Shown here in pieces: positions 35,501 to 42,380 of a stretch of 64,000 nt of DNA; position 1 is the first letter of the stretch, and each line of letters starts with the position of its first letter. The stretch is from positions 15,048,181 through 15,112,180 of the forward strand of contig NC_092657.1 of the NCBI RefSeq assembly GCF_032118995.1. Reading direction: 5' to 3'. A program made the translations under genes and the position numbers. The notes below the pieces were generated by a model. The model was not told where the DNA came from. It did no database searches and saw only the letters and a list, made by a program, of their open reading frames with translations. This DNA comes from Asterias amurensis (taxonomy: Eukaryota > Echinodermata > Asteroidea > Forcipulatida > Asteriidae).

Positions 35501-38500
35501 ATTTGTAATTTTTTTTTTTTTTGAGATTGATCCTCTGATCTTCTGATCTGATTATTATTTCGATCTTGGTTGTGTTCCGTGGTCATAATGGGTTGAGGTG
35601 GCTGGCAGCTAAAGGCGCCCTTGCATGCCTGCTTCTCGAACACGTTGTAGCCGCGTCTTTCGCCATTCAGCTCTTAGCTGCGAGTAATACTATAGGCATG
35701 CAACGCTTCCGCATTTCCGCGGAATTCCGTGTAAAGAAAAAAAAAGATAAGCGCTATAAAAAAAGAGATTTTGTTGTGTGTTTTTAGCCTAATATATGCC
35801 TAGCAACAACAATGTACAATAATGTAAAATAAGCCTAGTACATGCTAACAATGCACCTTAGAGCATTATAAACCTCCACATTTTCTAGGGTACCATTATG
35901 GGTCTCATGTCCCGTGGCGTTTCGGTTGCCTCGCACTTGCGCTGTGCCTTTGAAAATTTTCCTTTTTTTTTTTTTCAAAGGGCACTTGCATGCCTGAAGC
36001 TAAGTTGATGGTTAGCCCCCCAAATTATTATTATTTTTTTGTCTCCTCTGAGATCAGGTGGAGTTGTTGAGATTGCGACTGAGCGGCAGGCATCCTAGAC
36101 TAGAGATCAAGTCAGTTGATGGCTTCCAGGGGAGGGAGAAAGAAGCTGTGGTCATATCCCTCTAAGCTGCGAGTAAGGATGATTAGCCCCCCAAATTATT
36201 GTTTTTATTATTTTTTGTTTTCTCCTGTGAAATCAGGTGGAGTTGTTGAGACTGCGACTGAGCGGCAGGCATCCTAGACTAGAGATCAAGTCAGTTGATG
36301 GCTTCCAGGGGAGGGAGAAAGAAGCTGTGGTCATATCCCTCGTCAGGTCAAATAGCAGAGGTAGGTACATGTAGTTGCCTCTCTTGATAGACTTGCGTGA
36401 CACCATAAACAAAATTACACCCCTAAACCATTGGCGTTCAAATAACAGGTTACTCTTAAAAGGCAGTGGACAGTATTCGTAATTACTCAAAATAATTATT
36501 AGCATCAGATGCTTGATTTTGAGACCTCAAATTCTAAATCTAAGGTCTCAAAATCAAATTCGTGGAAAATCACTTCAGAGGGAGCCGTTTCTTACAATGT
36601 TTTATACTGTCAACCTCTCCCCATTACTCGTAACCAAATAAGGTTTTATGCTAATAATTATTTTGAGTGATTACCAATAGTGTCCACTGCCTTTAAGATG
36701 CCTAAAAGGGAAAATGCGAAAATCCACAGGGGACAAGCTGCACAGACACTTTGGAATGGTTTACCATCAGACATTCAATTAATACAGTCTCTTTAGGTTT
36801 TTAAGACTAAGCTTAAAGGCAGTGGACACTATTGGTAATTATGCAAAATAATTATTAGCATAAAACCTTACTTGGTAACGAGTAGGCCCTAATGGGGAGA
36901 GGTTGATTGTATAAAATGGTGATTGTCAAGGACTAGTCTTCACAGTTGGTGTATCTCAACATAATGCATAAAATAACAAACCTGTGAAAATTCTAAACTT
37001 GAGGTCTCGAAATCAAATTCGTGGAAAATTACTTCTTTCTCGAAAACTATGTCACTTCAGAGGGAGCCGTTTGTTACAATGTTTTATACCATCAACCTCT
37101 CCCCATTACTGGTTACCAAGAAAGGTTTTATGCTAATAATTATTTTGAGTAATTACCAATAGTGTTCACTGCCTTTAACACACATCAGACTAGGGTAGTT
37201 GCCTCTCTTTAACCCTTTCAGCCCAAGTCCTTTTTGCATAAACAGTCACTGGTGCCCACATTGTATGAGCATTCGAGCATGATGCACACATTCTCACACA
37301 ACAGGAAGCCTGTGTGAGATGTGCATAGGTAGGGTAGTTGCCTCTCTTTGTGGCGTGTTGTGGCCGAGCTGTCGAATAAAAAAACAACCCTAAACAACCC
37401 TACACAGCACATGGTGACAAACGGTATTACATTAGCTGTTGCAAACTGCTTACCAACCAAAGGGACCTACAGTATAAATGCAAACAAATAGTTGACGTTT
37501 CGGCCCTAGCAAAGTCTTTTTCTCAAAGACAAAATCATACGGTGTTATCGCAAACTTAAGATGCATTTTATATTGAATCTATCTAGGGGAAGTTGGTTTC
37601 TTAGCTGAAGATCGTCGGATCAATGTTGCGGTGACCCGAGCCCGTCGTCATGTTGCAGTCATCTGTGACTCCGAGACAGTCAGCCATCATGGATTCCTGA
37701 AGAATCTAGTGGAGTACATGTCGACCAACGGGGAGGTCAGGAGTGCATTCCAATATCAAGAAGGTCAGATTCAGAACGATGCTGAGCTTATAGAGTTATA
37801 TATAAGAACTAGCGGGCGGACTGGTTTATATATGTGTACGCAGCCAAGTCAAGTTGCATGCCTGTAGTATTACTCGCTTAGAGCTGAATTGCGAAGGACG
37901 CGGCTACAACATTTTCTAAATTGACAAAATAGCATCGCACAGCGTGTGTTTGTGCAGTATTGCGTAGCGCTCAATAAAAGCAAACTTCAACGTGTACTTC
38001 ATATTCAATGCGCATACAGAATGGTGCGCGTGTCCCCTTGCGGTCCCGTCGCGTTTGTGCAAGCAGCATCACCAGTTCGCCCTCTAGTTCAAAATCAACC
38101 ATCTAAACGCACACAACTTCGTGTGAGAAGGAATATTTTTCTTTCATTATTATCTCGGAACTTCGATGACCGATTGAGCTCAAATTTTCACAGGTTTGTT
38201 ATTTTATGCATATGTTGAGATACACTAACTGTGAAGGCTAGTCTTTGACAATTACCAATAGTGTCCACTGCCTGTAAAATTATTAACTCAACTTTGACCT
38301 TTGACCACAGAAATTGATATCAGCGAATATACAAGACCGGATCATCTCCTCTTGAGACAAAGCAAGCAATCCTCAGGTACCGAGAAGGGTACCAGACCGA
38401 AGCAACCTCGACCCCAGGCAAAGCATTACAACATCCCTGGGAACAAGGAAAGGTTTGTCTGAACATTTAATCAAGTATTTTTGTTGTCAATCGAGCCTTA

Positions 38501-41500
38501 AGACCCGATCACACAGGCCCCGATAACGAGAATGAAAACGAGAACGATAGAATTGCACACCCTCGATTAGTTGAATTACTCAACGCAGAATACGCCCGCG
38601 CTTATTCAACCAATTGAGGGGGTGCATTTTTATCGTGGACGTTTTCGATCTCGTTATTGGGGCCTGTATGACCAGGCCTATTCCCTTCCACTGTTCCCAA
38701 ACTAACCTGTGAAAACTTCAGTTTCAAAGGGTATAGCCTATTTGAGAAATCGCAAACAATCTGGAACACTTATCGTCCACAGGAAGAATAATCCACAATT
38801 ATAAACACACTATCGGAGAATTAAACCCAGGCAATAAATACCTGAGCCCAATTTCATAAAGCCTGTGAACAGGATCTTATACGAGCCTTAATTCCACAAA
38901 GTGTATAGTGTACATTGTTGCAACTGTTGCCCACTGTTGTTTTGTTTAGCAAAGAAATTTGCTAAGCCTTATGAAATTGGGCCCTGGACGTGCGTTACAC
39001 TTTAAAATAATTATCTTTTGTTTCTTTGGCAGGACGTTTGACGCTGAAGCCTCTGCAAAGAAAGAGATTGAGTTGACGGAACAAGTGCAGCGCTTCTCCC
39101 GAGACCAGACTAGAGATGAAATCCAGTTTCCATCTAATCTCAACTCCCATGATCGACTAGTTGTTCATCAGGTAAGTCAGGCACAAGTTGAAGTACAGGG
39201 GGTTGATTTCACCAAGAGTAGAGGCCCAGTCACACAGGCCTCCATAACGAGAACGAAAAAATTATCAATACACGCCCTCGATTGGTTGAATAAGCGTGGG
39301 CGTATTCTGTGCGAAGCATTTCAACCAATAAAATGCCTTCTCTTTGCGTCGTTATCATTATCGTCTCGTTATCGCTGCAGTGGGACCGGGCCTCATCTCG
39401 AGTTAGGGCAAGTATCAGTCCGACAATCTTTTTCTTTTTCTTTAAAGGAGAAGTACATGATCACGTGATGTACAAATCATACTGCCTTTTCATTAACTAC
39501 ATGTAGGCAATACAGACATGAAATAGCCATCGAACAATATTTTTAGGCTCCGAGAATTTGTTTGACTGTTAATATTACTTTTAATATTACTTGGGACTCG
39601 CCCTGCTGAAGACGGGTTTTGTAAAATCGATGTAGGATCGATCTTAAAGCCATTGGACCCTTTCGGTTCACAGATTTACAAATAACTTACAGGGTTCACA
39701 GAAGGCAAAAGTGAAAGACTTCTCTTGAAATATTATTTCATGAAATGCTTTACTTTTTGAGAAAACGGTAAAACAATATAAATTCTTGTTAGCGAGAATT
39801 ACGGATTTATCTTAAATACATGTCATGACACGGCGAAACGCGCGGAAACAGGTTTTTTGTTTTATATATAAGTTGTGATACAGGAAGTGTGGGCCTTGGA
39901 CAATCATGTTAACGGAAAGTGTATAATGGCTTTAAGGCTCTAAATCCTAGGATTGAATTTAAGTTGGGAAGAGTTTTGTGAAATCGACCAGAAAATAATA
40001 GACTACAGGTCTAAAAGGTCATGTCACATAATGCAATCCCTGAAAAACAAAATCCAGTAACATTTGAATGTTCACAAATTATTCTTGGGTTCTTAGACAA
40101 TATTTGAACAGTCTCTTACATGTATGTACATGCAGCAAGCACTGCAGTGGGTTGCCTCCAAGTTGCCCGTAAATATTGCCTTGTGTGACAGGACCCTAAC
40201 GTGTATTTAAACTTCTGGGCAATTGTGGTCCCAACCATGTGGAGTTGTCTGTACGTGGGTGAGATTTTGTTTCGTCAGTTATTCTAGATGAATGTAGTTT
40301 GTTTACCATGAAAAATATGTTGTTGGGAATTTAGTACTAATTGAGAGAGTATGAAAGTAAAAAACAAAACTATAACGAAGAAAACCTGATAGTTAAACTT
40401 GACCTCGACTCTCGGTAACTTGCACTTAAGATCTGTGCCAAGCTCTGGTCACCAAACTTATGTTAATGCTTGTTTTGGTTGCGTGGAGATAAATGCTCTC
40501 TTGTCAGACGCTACGCCTTTTCATTGCATCAGGCCCCCCCGCTATACTGCATCACCCGTTATTTCTTTTAGCAGTTTGCACATTTTTTCTTTTGGGATGT
40601 CTTATTATTTTGTTGGCTTTTCTGTTAGGCGGGGTGATGATAAGCATAGGGAACAGGATGGAGGGCAATTTATTTGCTTTAGCCATTTCATTTTTTTTAG
40701 TTTGTTTGTTGTTAAAGATGCTATGTCAGATTTCTGGCCCCAAACATTAAAAAATAGATTCTTTTGAGTGAATAGTATTTCAAAGAGTACCACCCACTCT
40801 AACGAAAAAAAATTTACTTTTACTTTTGATGGTCAGGAACCATGACAAAAATTTAAAATGTTTCTAATAATTGGCAGACTTTTTTGAGTAATGGCTCAAA
40901 TGAAAGCTTGTAACTTTCTCGACCCCCATCAAAATACCTATTGAATTTTAAATCAAAATTCTGGGGTAAAATCGGCAAACAATCTGACATAGCATCTTTA
41001 ACATAATTATAATATAACTAACAAGATATTTTTATGATTCAAATGTTACAGGTTTCGGAGAAACTTGGACTGAACCATTTCAGTGTAGGGGAGGGTAAAG
41101 ATAGACACATCACCATCAGCAAAAAGCCTATCGCAGCCGAGGAATCTAAAGTTGACCCATCCCAGGGTGCATTGGGGGAGAAGTCTCTCGATGATGCAAA
41201 TGTGGGTTTGAAGGGAACAGATTCAAATGTTGATGTCATCATTGAAGAGTTGGGAACTAAAAATCCCATGGAAGCCATCAGTGATTTGGCTCTGGACGCT
41301 CAAGAAGTATTAACCCACAATGCTGAGGGAAGTTTTGTAGAATGCGACCACGAAACACATTGGAATCACGCCGCAGATTTTTCAAATGTGGAGTGCAAGA
41401 ACAACACCAAAGTATCTACAGAAGCCACAGAACACTCTTCAAAAACCAAGAAACTGTCTACAGAAGCACAAGAACAATCTACCAAAACAACAAATGTTTC

Positions 41501-42092
41501 TCCAGAAGCGCAAGAACAATCTTCACAAACAACGAAAGTTCAGACACCGGAGGTGAAAGAGCCTGTTGAGAAGATAGACCTTTACAAGTGTAAGTTCTGT
41601 AAGAAGAAACTCCCAGCTGGAAACGTCTTCCTCCACGAAATACACTGCGAGAAAGTCACCGAGGATAAGCAGCGTCTTAAGGATGCGTCTGCTGGAGCCA
41701 AGAAGAAGATGGATAAGAGCAAACAGCGCAACCTCCTTGAGAAGACCACTGAGGAGGACTTTGACGCTCTTATTGCCATAGCGATCAAGTCCGATACAAG
41801 ATGCAATTATGTCAAATGCAAAGAGAAGATCTCTCTGACTGGAATCCTGTGTCAGTTCTGTAACCGGCGATACTGCTTCGGCCATAACATGCCAGAGGTG
41901 CACGGATGCACGGAGATGGCGAGGGCGCACGCTCGGAAGGTTGTCCATAGGGAGAAGGTCGTCAGGGCTGGGAGTGGGGTCAAGGAACGCAAGGTGGACC
42001 CTAATGTCCGGGCGCACCTAGAGCGACAATTGGACAAGAAACGAAACGAGATGGCAGAGAAACGGACTAGAAAATCATCCAAGAAGAAATAG
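20505..42092 (+). CDS. IGHMBP2: DNA/RNA helicase SMUBP-2 (immunoglobulin mu-binding protein 2)
   Basis: UPF1-like superfamily 1 ATP-dependent 5'-3' helicase, known from vertebrates to associate with ribosomes and tRNA processing. Fourteen exons: 20505-20581, 21890-22059, 23985-24192, 25587-25708, 26289-26458, 28060-28260, 29872-30194, 31692-31939, 34324-34472, 36237-36360, 37587-37763, 38311-38452, 39033-39171 and 41052-42092. Phases join throughout to 1096 residues (human about 990). Visible: Walker A GPPGTGKT at 226-233, DECAQ at 387-391, QYRM at 453-456, GFQGRE at 578-583, NVAVTRAR at 610-617, the R3H signature R745-x3-H749, and an AN1 zinc finger from C1001. The start was chosen because [20 protein letters not shown] matches the family N-terminus. 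Exon 2 carries a multiplied splice donor and exon 10 a defective duplicate. Confidence 0.95.
20880..21345. repeat. Repeat family F, copy 1
   Basis: GCGATAACGTAACCCTCC at the start, then CAATTTCGACAGCTAGTCA and AAAACACCATTGAGGAA, all shared with 52590-52995. In IGHMBP2 intron 1. Confidence 0.7.
21476..21677. mobile_element. TTAA element family A, right half
   Basis: Begins inside the element at the GAGGTCTCGAATC palindrome and ends ATAGTGTCCACTGCCT|TTAAA. Confidence 0.75.
21691..21851. mobile_element. Inverted-repeat element family N, copy 2
   Basis: TGATTTCACAAAGAGGTAGG at the left mirrors ATCTTTGTTAAATCCA at the right. Repeated GGACTAGTCCTA words inside. It ends 39 bp before IGHMBP2 exon 2. 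Confidence 0.6.
21890..22059 (+). CDS. IGHMBP2: IGHMBP2 exon 2 (minimal form)
   Basis: Encodes [20 protein letters not shown] then [14 protein letters not shown], part of the 1B domain. It ends phase 1 at CAG|GTAACT. The same donor recurs every 90 bp for seven more copies in the same frame, so longer forms of this exon are possible. Confidence 0.85.
22002..22692 (+). repeat. 90-bp tandem array duplicating an exon end and its 5' splice site
   Basis: About 7.7 near-identical units start at 22002 and every 90 bp after. Each holds the last 58 exonic bases of IGHMBP2 exon 2, its GTAACT donor and 32 intronic bases. Unit variants (GCGCCT or GCACCC; GGT or GGC) are scattered non-sequentially. The last donor is GTACTT. 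The frame is open throughout: each unit would add 30 residues beginning [10 protein letters not shown]. Confidence 0.95.
22693..22860. repeat. Repeat family I fragment
   Basis: AAATACCTCAGACAGTTTGG then a TCACGTGGG block, also found at about 14918. It begins exactly where the 90-bp array ends. The following bases to about 22980 contain a poly-C run and no gene. Confidence 0.5.
23040..23260 (+). mobile_element. LINE 3' tail fragment
   Basis: A degraded frame reads [20 protein letters not shown], the terminal motif of a non-LTR reverse transcriptase ORF. Short and non-functional. Confidence 0.5.
23264..23785. repeat. Repeat family I, ATTAATAAATACC-ended
   Basis: ATTAATAAATACCTTGAACA to GGTATTTATTAATTGG, inverted ends about 500 bp apart. 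CpG-rich interior near 23400-23540. Confidence 0.5.
23787..23931. repeat. Long near-perfect hairpin before IGHMBP2 exon 3
   Basis: GGAATAACAGTGTTCGTACC pairs with GGTACGAACACTGTTATTCC; the inner arm GGTTGGTGGCTGGCGC pairs with GCGCCAGCCACCAACC. It ends 53 bp before the exon 3 acceptor. Confidence 0.85.
23985..24192 (+). CDS. IGHMBP2: IGHMBP2 exon 3
   Basis: Phase 1 to 2. It begins [20 protein letters not shown] and ends [18 protein letters not shown], the conserved end of domain 1B. Confidence 0.9.
24280..24386. mobile_element. TTAA element family A, short relic
   Basis: AAGCACTGGAAACTATTGG and a little interior remain, cut off by the next copy. Confidence 0.5.
24388..24769. mobile_element. 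TTAA element family A, full length
   Basis: TTAA at 24384 and 24770. Opposite orientation to most other copies, judged from the ACACCCTTGTCACACGAAG-like block. Confidence 0.88.
24776..24964 (+). mobile_element. SINE body without tRNA head
   Basis: Matches the complement of the element at 34651 (GTAAAGCAGTTGGTCC; TTGTAAACCCTTACATG). Confidence 0.5.
25228..25346. repeat. Hairpin element
   Basis: GGTTAAAACTCTGACTCCC pairs with GGGAGTCGTAGTTTTAACC; the inner arm CATTTTCCCTCGG pairs roughly with CCTTGGGAAAATAG. Arms of about 50 bp. Confidence 0.7.
25466..25535 (+). repeat. tRNA-like sequence (SINE head or tRNA relic)
   Basis: TAGCTCAGTTGGTAGAGCAC is a good A box and CACAGGTTCATGTC a weak B box. 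No pairing acceptor stem is evident, so this is not called as a tRNA gene. Confidence 0.5.
25587..25708 (+). CDS. IGHMBP2: IGHMBP2 exon 4
   Basis: Phase 2 to 1. It encodes [20 protein letters not shown] then [14 protein letters not shown], the linker before the helicase core. The acceptor is TTTACAG. Confidence 0.88.
25905..26160 (+). mobile_element. LINE 3' tail with (TATG)n
   Basis: A broken frame reads [24 protein letters not shown] sequence (the reverse-transcriptase C-terminal block), followed by GCGCTATACAAATGCC and a TATG run at 26129-26157. Confidence 0.65.
26289..26458 (+). CDS. IGHMBP2: IGHMBP2 exon 5: Q motif and Walker A
   Basis: Contains [20 protein letters not shown], then [20 protein letters not shown], the nucleotide-binding P-loop. 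It ends in phase 0 at AAG|GTAGGG. Confidence 0.95.
26695..26850. repeat. Inverted repeat around a CAACAAAGC-type core
   Basis: ATGACGT/ACGTCAT and CTGGGAGCTCC/AGCTCCCAGAGATGACG are mirrored across TTGTAAAGCCGCTTTGTTGC. Related words occur near 4930-5000. Confidence 0.5.
27441..27559. mobile_element. TTAA element family A, right end only
   Basis: CGCAACTTCGACGACCGATT to GTGTCCAGTGTCT|TTAA. Confidence 0.65.
27565..27885 (+). mobile_element. LINE-like tail ending (ATTGA)n
   Basis: AATAAAGTGAATTGAATTGAA at 27860 is a typical polyadenylation-plus-microsatellite tail. The preceding T-rich sequence keeps only a vague reverse-transcriptase frame. Confidence 0.4.
28060..28260 (+). CDS. IGHMBP2: IGHMBP2 exon 6: motif Ib region
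   Basis: 67 codons, phase 0-0. It includes [20 protein letters not shown] and [20 protein letters not shown], typical of UPF1-like helicases. Confidence 0.94.
28404..28750. mobile_element. TTAA element subfamily A' (ACACGTTTGG ends)
   Basis: AGGGAAGATACACGTTTGG to AACGTGTACCTTCCCT, TTAA at 28400 and 28751. A's interior with different outer ends. Confidence 0.85.
28846..29211. mobile_element. TTAA element family E, copy 2
   Basis: TTAA at 28842 and 29212. Ends AGCCATTGGACCCTTTCGGT and ACCGAAAGTGTATAATGGCT. Confidence 0.9.
29307..29699. mobile_element. TTAA element family B, copy 3
   Basis: AGGACCACGTTGCCTTGGAT to CCAAGGCAACTTGTTCCT|TTAA. More diverged in the central palindrome. Ends 172 bp before IGHMBP2 exon 7. 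Confidence 0.8.
29872..30194 (+). CDS. IGHMBP2: IGHMBP2 exon 7: stalk, motif II and motif III
   Basis: It begins with a charged coiled-coil stretch ([20 protein letters not shown]). It then has [29 protein letters not shown] (Walker B, DEAQ-like) and [12 protein letters not shown]. The donor is GTGAGA. Confidence 0.95.
30240..30602 (-). mobile_element. LINE 3' tail, minus strand
   Basis: The frame reads [20 protein letters not shown], the LWNSLP motif at the end of many non-LTR retrotransposon ORFs. A GCGC(A/T)TT...CTATAAG tail follows and it ends in an AAT-type run. Confidence 0.7.
30918..31056 (+). mobile_element. tRNA-derived SINE with intact A-box region
   Basis: GCTGGGTGGTCTAGTGGCTA (A box), GTCATGGGTTGGAATCCCAC (B box), then GCCTGTGG and a T run as in the copies at 6905 and 13130. 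Directly abuts the TTAA of the next element. Confidence 0.7.
31061..31443. mobile_element. TTAA element family A, full length
   Basis: TTAA at 31057 and 31444. Ends GACACTGGACACTATTGG and AATATTGTCCACTGTCT. Confidence 0.88.
31692..31939 (+). CDS. IGHMBP2: IGHMBP2 exon 8: start of RecA-like domain 2
   Basis: Contains [20 protein letters not shown] and [17 protein letters not shown]. It ends DTTG|GTAACG in phase 1. The frame stays open for 109 codons into intron 8, where it enters a LINE reverse-transcriptase tail. Confidence 0.94.
31940..32540 (+). mobile_element. LINE reverse-transcriptase C-terminal fragment in IGHMBP2 intron 8
   Basis: The frame reads [20 protein letters not shown] ... 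[20 protein letters not shown] ... [14 protein letters not shown] and stops at 32266. [12 protein letters not shown] is the classic terminal block of CR1/Jockey-like ORF2. An untranslated tail ends in AATAATAATAAG. It starts within about 15-30 bp of the exon 8 donor. Confidence 0.8.
32541..32690. repeat. Inverted repeat with TTATCACACG ends
   Basis: GTTATCACACGTGCGTGAGT pairs with ACTCGCGCTTGTGTGATAAC; ATATCCAA/TTGGATAT in the centre. Confidence 0.7.
33047..33436. mobile_element. TTAA element family A, full length
   Basis: TTAA at 33043 and 33437. Ends AGGCAGTGGACACTATTAG and AATAAAGTCCAGTGTCT. Confidence 0.88.
33554..33745. repeat. Inverted-repeat element family M, copy 1
   Basis: AGCCCGGTTCATACTT to AAGTATGAACCGGGCT, with internal GCGAATGTG/CATTCGC words. 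A second, degraded copy is at 46192. Confidence 0.75.
33755..33910 (+). mobile_element. LINE 3' tail fragment
   Basis: The frame [20 protein letters not shown] then YLFTF is the FKxxLKTYLF-type end of non-LTR ORF2. ATATGCGCTTATAAGAG follows. Confidence 0.6.
33964..34307. mobile_element. TTAA element family E, copy 3
   Basis: AGCCATTGGACACTTTCTG to ACCGATGTTGTGCGATTGCT. More diverged. Ends 16 bp before the IGHMBP2 exon 9 acceptor, so it supplies much of the 3' splice region. Confidence 0.8.
34324..34472 (+). CDS. IGHMBP2: IGHMBP2 exon 9
   Basis: Phase 1 to 0. It includes [20 protein letters not shown] then [12 protein letters not shown], the motif IV region. The acceptor is TCATAG, just after a TTAA element. 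Confidence 0.92.
34651..34937 (-). mobile_element. tRNA-derived SINE (Leu/Ser-type head)
   Basis: Minus strand: AGTGTCGTGGCCGAGCGG, TTAAGAGCACCG, GTGGGTTCGAATCCCAAG. Sister of 1664-2013, with the best-preserved B box of the two. Confidence 0.78.
35070..35245. mobile_element. Foldback family C, single arm
   Basis: TTTGAAGATAATGATAGTAG to ACAATGTCACAAAAACACG. The matching arm is absent, and a family A fragment follows directly. Confidence 0.6.
35255..35404. mobile_element. TTAA element family A, fragment
   Basis: GAAAATTACTTCTTTCTCAA to AGTGTCCACTGCCT|TTAA. Confidence 0.65.
36012..36172 (+). pseudogene. Truncated duplicate of IGHMBP2 exon 10 (pseudo- or poison exon)
   Basis: 36058-36162 differs from true exon 10 at one seen base (GATTGC for GACTGC) and keeps a CAG acceptor. 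It stops matching after CCCTC, where the frame meets TAA at 36163. A donor-like GTAAGG lies at 36173. The duplication includes about 45 bp of upstream intron, starting TTAGCCCCCC, and is offset 179 bp from the functional exon. Confidence 0.88.
36237..36360 (+). CDS. IGHMBP2: IGHMBP2 exon 10: motif V
   Basis: Phase 0 to 1. It reads [20 protein letters not shown], then [20 protein letters not shown] prefer this copy over the one at 36058 because it alone continues to a donor (GTAGGT) in frame with exon 11. Confidence 0.94.
36461..36692. mobile_element. TTAA element family A, internally deleted
   Basis: Both ends intact with TTAA on the right, but about 150 bp of interior is missing at the GCATCAGATGC junction. 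Confidence 0.75.
36700..36826 (+). mobile_element. LINE 3' tail fragment
   Basis: The frame [19 protein letters not shown], interrupted by a stop, then FKTKLK: the LWNGLP block. Confidence 0.6.
36827..37174. mobile_element. TTAA element family A, rearranged copy
   Basis: Both ends present, but the left half joins to a second left-oriented half near 36915 (GATTGTCAAGGACTAGTC), a recombinant of two copies. TTAA at 36823; TTAA after GCCT. Confidence 0.7.
37587..37763 (+). CDS. IGHMBP2: IGHMBP2 exon 11: motif VI
   Basis: Begins [20 protein letters not shown], the arginine-finger motif, and ends [10 protein letters not shown]. The donor is a weak GTCAGA, chosen because it restores phase with exon 12. 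Confidence 0.92.
38091..38274. mobile_element. TTAA element family A, right half
   Basis: AAAATCAACCATCTAAACGC to GTGTCCACTGCCT. Ends 36 bp before IGHMBP2 exon 12. Confidence 0.65.
38311..38452 (+). CDS. IGHMBP2: IGHMBP2 exon 12: linker after the helicase core
   Basis: Encodes [20 protein letters not shown], then a basic low-complexity stretch. Phase 1 to 2, acceptor CCACAG, donor GTTTGT. Poorly conserved in the family; called from phase and position. Confidence 0.75.
38501..38677. repeat. Inverted-repeat element family J, copy 1
   Basis: CACACAGGCCCCGATAACGAG pairs with CTCGTTATTGGGGCCTGTATG; TTCAACCAATTGAGGG mirrors CCTCGATTAGTTGAA. Confidence 0.7.
38840..38990. repeat. Element family D (AATTTCATA palindrome)
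   Basis: AGCCCAATTTCATAAAGCC and GCCTTATGAAATTGGGCCC are inverted ends about 110 bp apart. Confidence 0.6.
39033..39171 (+). CDS. IGHMBP2: IGHMBP2 exon 13: R3H domain, first half
   Basis: Contains [18 protein letters not shown], with the R-x3-H single-strand nucleic-acid-binding signature. It ends phase 0 at CAG|GTAAGT. Confidence 0.92.
39222..39392. repeat. Inverted-repeat element family J, copy 2
   Basis: GGCCCAGTCACACAGGCC, ACGCCCTCGATTGGTTGAAT and CTCGTTATCGCTGCAG parallel copy 1. Starts 51 bp after IGHMBP2 exon 13. Confidence 0.7.
39658..39931. mobile_element. TTAA element family E, copy 4, deleted
   Basis: AGCCATTGGACCCTTTCGGT-like start to GTATAATGGCT|TTAA. The poly-A block and the CGTTATTTTCTCC block are missing. 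Confidence 0.8.
40716..40997. mobile_element. TTAA element family P
   Basis: AGATGCTATGTCAGATT and its exact complement AATCTGACATAGCATCT, each flanked by TTAA (40712 and 40998). The interior is unlike families A, B or E. It ends 54 bp before IGHMBP2 exon 14. Confidence 0.85.
41052..42092 (+). CDS. IGHMBP2: IGHMBP2 exon 14: R3H end, repeats, two zinc motifs
   Basis: Completes R3H ([20 protein letters not shown]). An acidic linker follows, then three imperfect 14-residue Ser/Thr/Gln repeats (residues 872-913), a C2H2-like CKFC...HEIHC motif at 930-950, and an AN1 finger (CNYVKC...CQFCNRRYC...HGC) from 1001. The tail is very basic, ending RKSSKKK. TAG at 42090-42092. I see no AATAAA close downstream. 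Confidence 0.94.
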   Translation, partial: VSEKLGLNHFSVGEGKDRHITISKKPIAAEESKVDPSQGALGEKSLDDANVGLKGTDSNVDVIIEELGTKNPMEAISDLALDAQEVLTHNAEGSFVECDHETHWNHAADFSNVECKNNTKVSTEATEHSSKTKKLSTEAQEQSTKTTNVSPEAQEQSSQTTKVQTPEVKEPVEKIDLYKCKFCKKKLPAGNVFLHEIHCEKVTEDKQRLKDASAGAKKKMDKSKQRNLLEKTTEEDFDALIAIAIKSDTRCNYVKCKEKISLTGILCQFCNRRYCFGHNMPEVHGCTEMARAHARKVVHREKVVRAGSGVKERKVDPNVRAHLERQLDKKRNEMAEKRTRKSSKKK

Positions 42093-42176
42093 TTAATTAT
42101 AAGAAAAACTATAGTTGTTTATTAAGCTTGTGAGTAAAAAATCTTTTGGGGAGATGAGTTGGTTCTGATAAGATCT

Positions 42177-42380
42177 GGGCCCAATTTCATAGAGCTGCTT
42201 AATGGTAAGTAAACTTTCATGCTAATTGTAGCAGAAAAAAAATGCTTAATCGTAAGTGTATTACACAGGTTAGCAAGAAAATTAGGCAGCCATCTTGCAC
42301 GTTCACCATGGATTTACATTTGCTACTTCATTTATTTTCGTGCAGTAAGCACCAGGGGCCAATTTCATAGAGCTGTTTAA
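42177..42380. repeat. Element family D copies, one split by a TTAA element
   Basis: GGGCCCAATTTCATAGAGCT at 42178. A second palindrome, GGGGCCAATTTCATAGAGCT at 42356, is interrupted at its centre by the element at 42381 and resumes at 42763. Confidence 0.7.

Noticed and set aside
40399..40767. 122-codon hydrophobic frame in IGHMBP2 intron 13
   Set aside because: It overlaps the start of the family P transposon and has no domain; hydrophobicity comes from T-rich sequence.
41523..42017. 164-codon minus-strand frame
   Set aside because: It is antisense to IGHMBP2 exon 14; no homology is recognised.
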